In this document: positions 62,670 to 64,000 of the stretch, one piece after another
How positions within the stretch are numbered: the first letter of the stretch is position 1
Layout: each line of letters starts with the position of its first letter
Assembly: GCF_011605345.1 (NCBI RefSeq)
Contig: NZ_JAAOXM010000017.1
Span: 62,001-126,000 of the forward strand
Length of the DNA: 64,000 nucleotides
Direction of reading: 5' to 3'
Source of the DNA: Burkholderia sp. D-99
GTDB taxonomy: Bacteria > Pseudomonadota > Gammaproteobacteria > Burkholderiales > Burkholderiaceae
Notes under the pieces: generated by a model
What the model was told of the DNA's origin: nothing
What the model saw: only the letters and a program-made list of their open reading frames with translations
Database searches by the model: none
Translations under genes and position numbers: made by a program

Positions 62670-62796
62670 TCCCCCGGCCGGCAGCACGGCATGCCGTTGC
62701 GCGCATGAACCGGCCTGTCGCCAGGGCCGATACCGTCTTCGCTCCGGCTCATCGCGCGATCGGCCTGCCTGCCCATCGCGCGCGGCCGGCGAGATG

Positions 62797-62826
62797 ATCG
62801 CGGCGCCGCGCGAAGCGGCGCGCGAT
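62797..62826. terminator. GC-rich hairpin between convergent genes
   Basis: GCGCCGC (62803-62809) pairs with GCGGCGC (62815-62821) around GCGAA, and flanking TCGCG/CGCGA can extend the stem with a bulge. It lies between cytochrome b561 and the convergent DUF4148 gene. No T tract follows. Confidence 0.4.
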
Positions 62827-62936
62827 GACGGGCACGGCGGCTGGTGCCCTTGTGTCGCGTCGAGCGGCACGAAGGGCTGCCGGACGGCTGTGCCGCGAAC
62901 ACGACGGCCTGAAGTCGCACAAGATCATGTCGACAC

Positions 62937-63212
62937 CTAGTTGCTGGTCTGCGCCGGCATACCGGCCGCCGGTGCATGCGCGGCGGCAGCCGCCATCCGC
63001 GCCCGGTCCTGCTCGGCGAGCTTCGCTTCCGCCGCCTGGATATCCGCCGGATACTCGCCTTCGTCTCCTTTCGCCGGGTCGTACCCGGCTGCTTCCAGGC
63101 GCATCAGTTCGTCGCGAACCTGCGCGCGCGTCAGCGGAGCGGCCGATTGCGCGAAGGCCGACTGACCGACGATCGCTCCGATCATCGTCAGGACTGCGAT
63201 ATATGCTTTCAT
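62937..63212 (-). CDS. Secreted DUF4148 protein
   Basis: A 91-residue exported protein. The signal peptide MKAYIAVLTMIGAIVGQSAFA is followed by the DUF4148 core QSAAPLTRAQVRDELMRLEAAGYDPAKG and an Ala-rich charged helix. This family is abundant and largely confined to Burkholderia and relatives; its role is unknown. AAGGAG is best spaced from the second ATG (63212); an ATG one codon earlier (63215) is possible. It is tandem with another DUF4148 gene. Confidence 0.85.
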   Translation of the reverse strand: MKAYIAVLTMIGAIVGQSAFAQSAAPLTRAQVRDELMRLEAAGYDPAKGDEGEYPADIQAAEAKLAEQDRARMAAAAAHAPAAGMPAQTSN

Positions 63213-63283
63213 CATGAACTCCTTCAATGTTCCGTATCGATCAACCTGGGTGAATGCCTGCCCTGCGAACGCAGGCGGCTGCG

Positions 63284-63628
63284 TCAGCTGCCGAAATAGA
63301 TCGTGCAGAAGCTCGCCGGGCCGACGCATGCGGCGGAACGCTGGCGCGGCGCCATCGTCGCCGGCTTGCCCGCATCGGACGAGGCGGCCGGCTCGCTGCC
63401 GACCGCCGTGCCGGCCTGGCGCTGCGGCATCTGTTCGACCTGCTGCTGGAACAGCGGGCTCACGTCCGGATACGACGTATCGGTCACGAGGCGAAGCCCG
63501 TGGTTTTCAGCATCGATCAGTTGCTGCGTGACCTGCGCGCGCGTCAGCGCCTGTGCCGATGCGGGCGCCGCGACGCCCGCGAAAGAAATCGCCGCCACGG
63601 CGGCGGCCACCAGCCAATGCTTGTTCAT
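63284..63628 (-). CDS. Secreted DUF4148 protein
   Basis: A 114-residue exported DUF4148 protein. The signal peptide ends at APASA (about residue 25), followed by QALTRAQVTQQLIDAENHGL and a longer, Gln/Ala-rich tail ending CVGPASFCTIYFGS, with two Cys residues that may pair. GAGGAG precedes the ATG. It lies 70 bp upstream of its shorter paralogue on the same strand, so the two are probably co-transcribed. Confidence 0.85.
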   Translation of the reverse strand: MNKHWLVAAAVAAISFAGVAAPASAQALTRAQVTQQLIDAENHGLRLVTDTSYPDVSPLFQQQVEQMPQRQAGTAVGSEPAASSDAGKPATMAPRQRSAACVGPASFCTIYFGS

Positions 63629-63869
63629 GATCCACTCCTCGAGAAGTCAACGAGACGACGTGCTACACCCGTATGACGACGGAGCGCGTGCGTTTATTCC
63701 CGCGTATCCCGATCCGAGTCGCTCGGCTTCCCCGGCCTCGGGAGCGCCCGGAACGGATGTTCATGGAACTGTCATTCTTTCGTCAGCCGGCGTAACCTGA
63801 CGTAACGCAGCGCCCGACGCGCTTCGGGCAGACTGATGTCACCCTTTTCGGATCGCCCTTCGATCGCCC

Positions 63870-64000
63870 ATGTCCGTCGCTTACGACTATGCAGCCGGCC
63901 TGCTGCGCACGCTGTACGACCGCCATATCGACGGCGGCGCGGTGCTCGATACGGCCGCGTTTCCCGACGCTGAACGCTTCGTCCATGCGTGGCCCGCCAT
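63870..64000 (+). CDS. Partial gene at the right edge
   Basis: The first 43 codons of a gene that continues beyond the window: MSVAYDYAAGLLRTLYDRHI, then FPDAERFVHAWPA. The pattern weakly recalls the N-terminus of aspartyl/asparaginyl beta-hydroxylase-like proteins of this genus, but too little is visible to name it. The ATG follows an AT-poor spacer with no strong binding site. Confidence 0.55.
   Translation, partial: MSVAYDYAAGLLRTLYDRHIDGGAVLDTAAFPDAERFVHAWPA

Overview
The window is about 67% GC apart from a few AT-rich islands. Gene content and protein style point to a beta-proteobacterium of the genus Burkholderia, most probably the Burkholderia cepacia complex. Supporting signs are the YehZYXW-type osmoprotectant transporter, the sox-folB-sdaA sarcosine module beside a GlxA-type AraC regulator, the DUF4148 secreted proteins, the hopanoid genes hpnI and hpnL and the alpha-2-macroglobulin/PbpC pair. 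Genus and species are inferred from gene content; no rRNA or tRNA gene was seen. Density is typical of a secondary replicon: many regulator-plus-target cassettes and few housekeeping genes.

Layout. 0-8 kb: small metabolic and regulatory cassettes (YCII protein; TetR with divergent secreted hydrolase and two matching operator repeats; DinB-hydrolase pair; secreted esterase; LysR with a CMD protein and an aldo/keto reductase). 8-16 kb: an uncharacterised divergent pair (299-aa protein and a small HTH protein with a leaderless-looking promoter), a secreted sedolisin behind a long leader, a soluble chemoreceptor with a FliA-type promoter, and a scarred 1.46-kb segment. That segment holds a phosphatidylserine-synthase paralogue and a broken ABM monooxygenase, and is bounded by a 55-bp duplication of the pbpC 3' end. 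16-25 kb: pbpC and a 2001-residue alpha-2-macroglobulin. 25-31 kb: orphan LolC/E permease, an unknown gene, a lipoprotein S15 hydrolase, Nudix hydrolase and hydroxyacid dehydrogenase. 31-37 kb: four-gene osmoprotectant ABC operon, lytic transglycosylase, small LprI-like protein, and LysR with an Old Yellow Enzyme.

38-48 kb: secreted protein of unknown function flanked by short repeats, then the sarcosine-to-serine-to-pyruvate module (sdaA, soxB, soxD, soxA, soxG, folB) with a divergent AraC/GlxA regulator. 48-50 kb: LysR gene next to a decayed TauD dioxygenase. 50-57 kb: a C4 sugar-acid operon (FadR-type regulator, ltnD, otnK, otnC, MFS transporter, otnI, denD) that should convert both L-threonate and D-erythronate to dihydroxyacetone phosphate. 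57-60 kb: hpnL-hpnI and a small membrane protein. 60-64 kb: OmpR/histidine kinase pair, cytochrome b561 preceded by a matching 11-bp direct repeat, two DUF4148 proteins, and the 5' end of a further gene at the right edge.

No phage, IS element, CRISPR array or obvious defence island was recognised. The least explained parts are the divergent pair at 8.2-9.5 kb, the duplicated pbpC end with its enclosed segment, the unknown gene at 26.2-27.0 kb and the repeat-flanked secreted protein at 38.7-39.4 kb.
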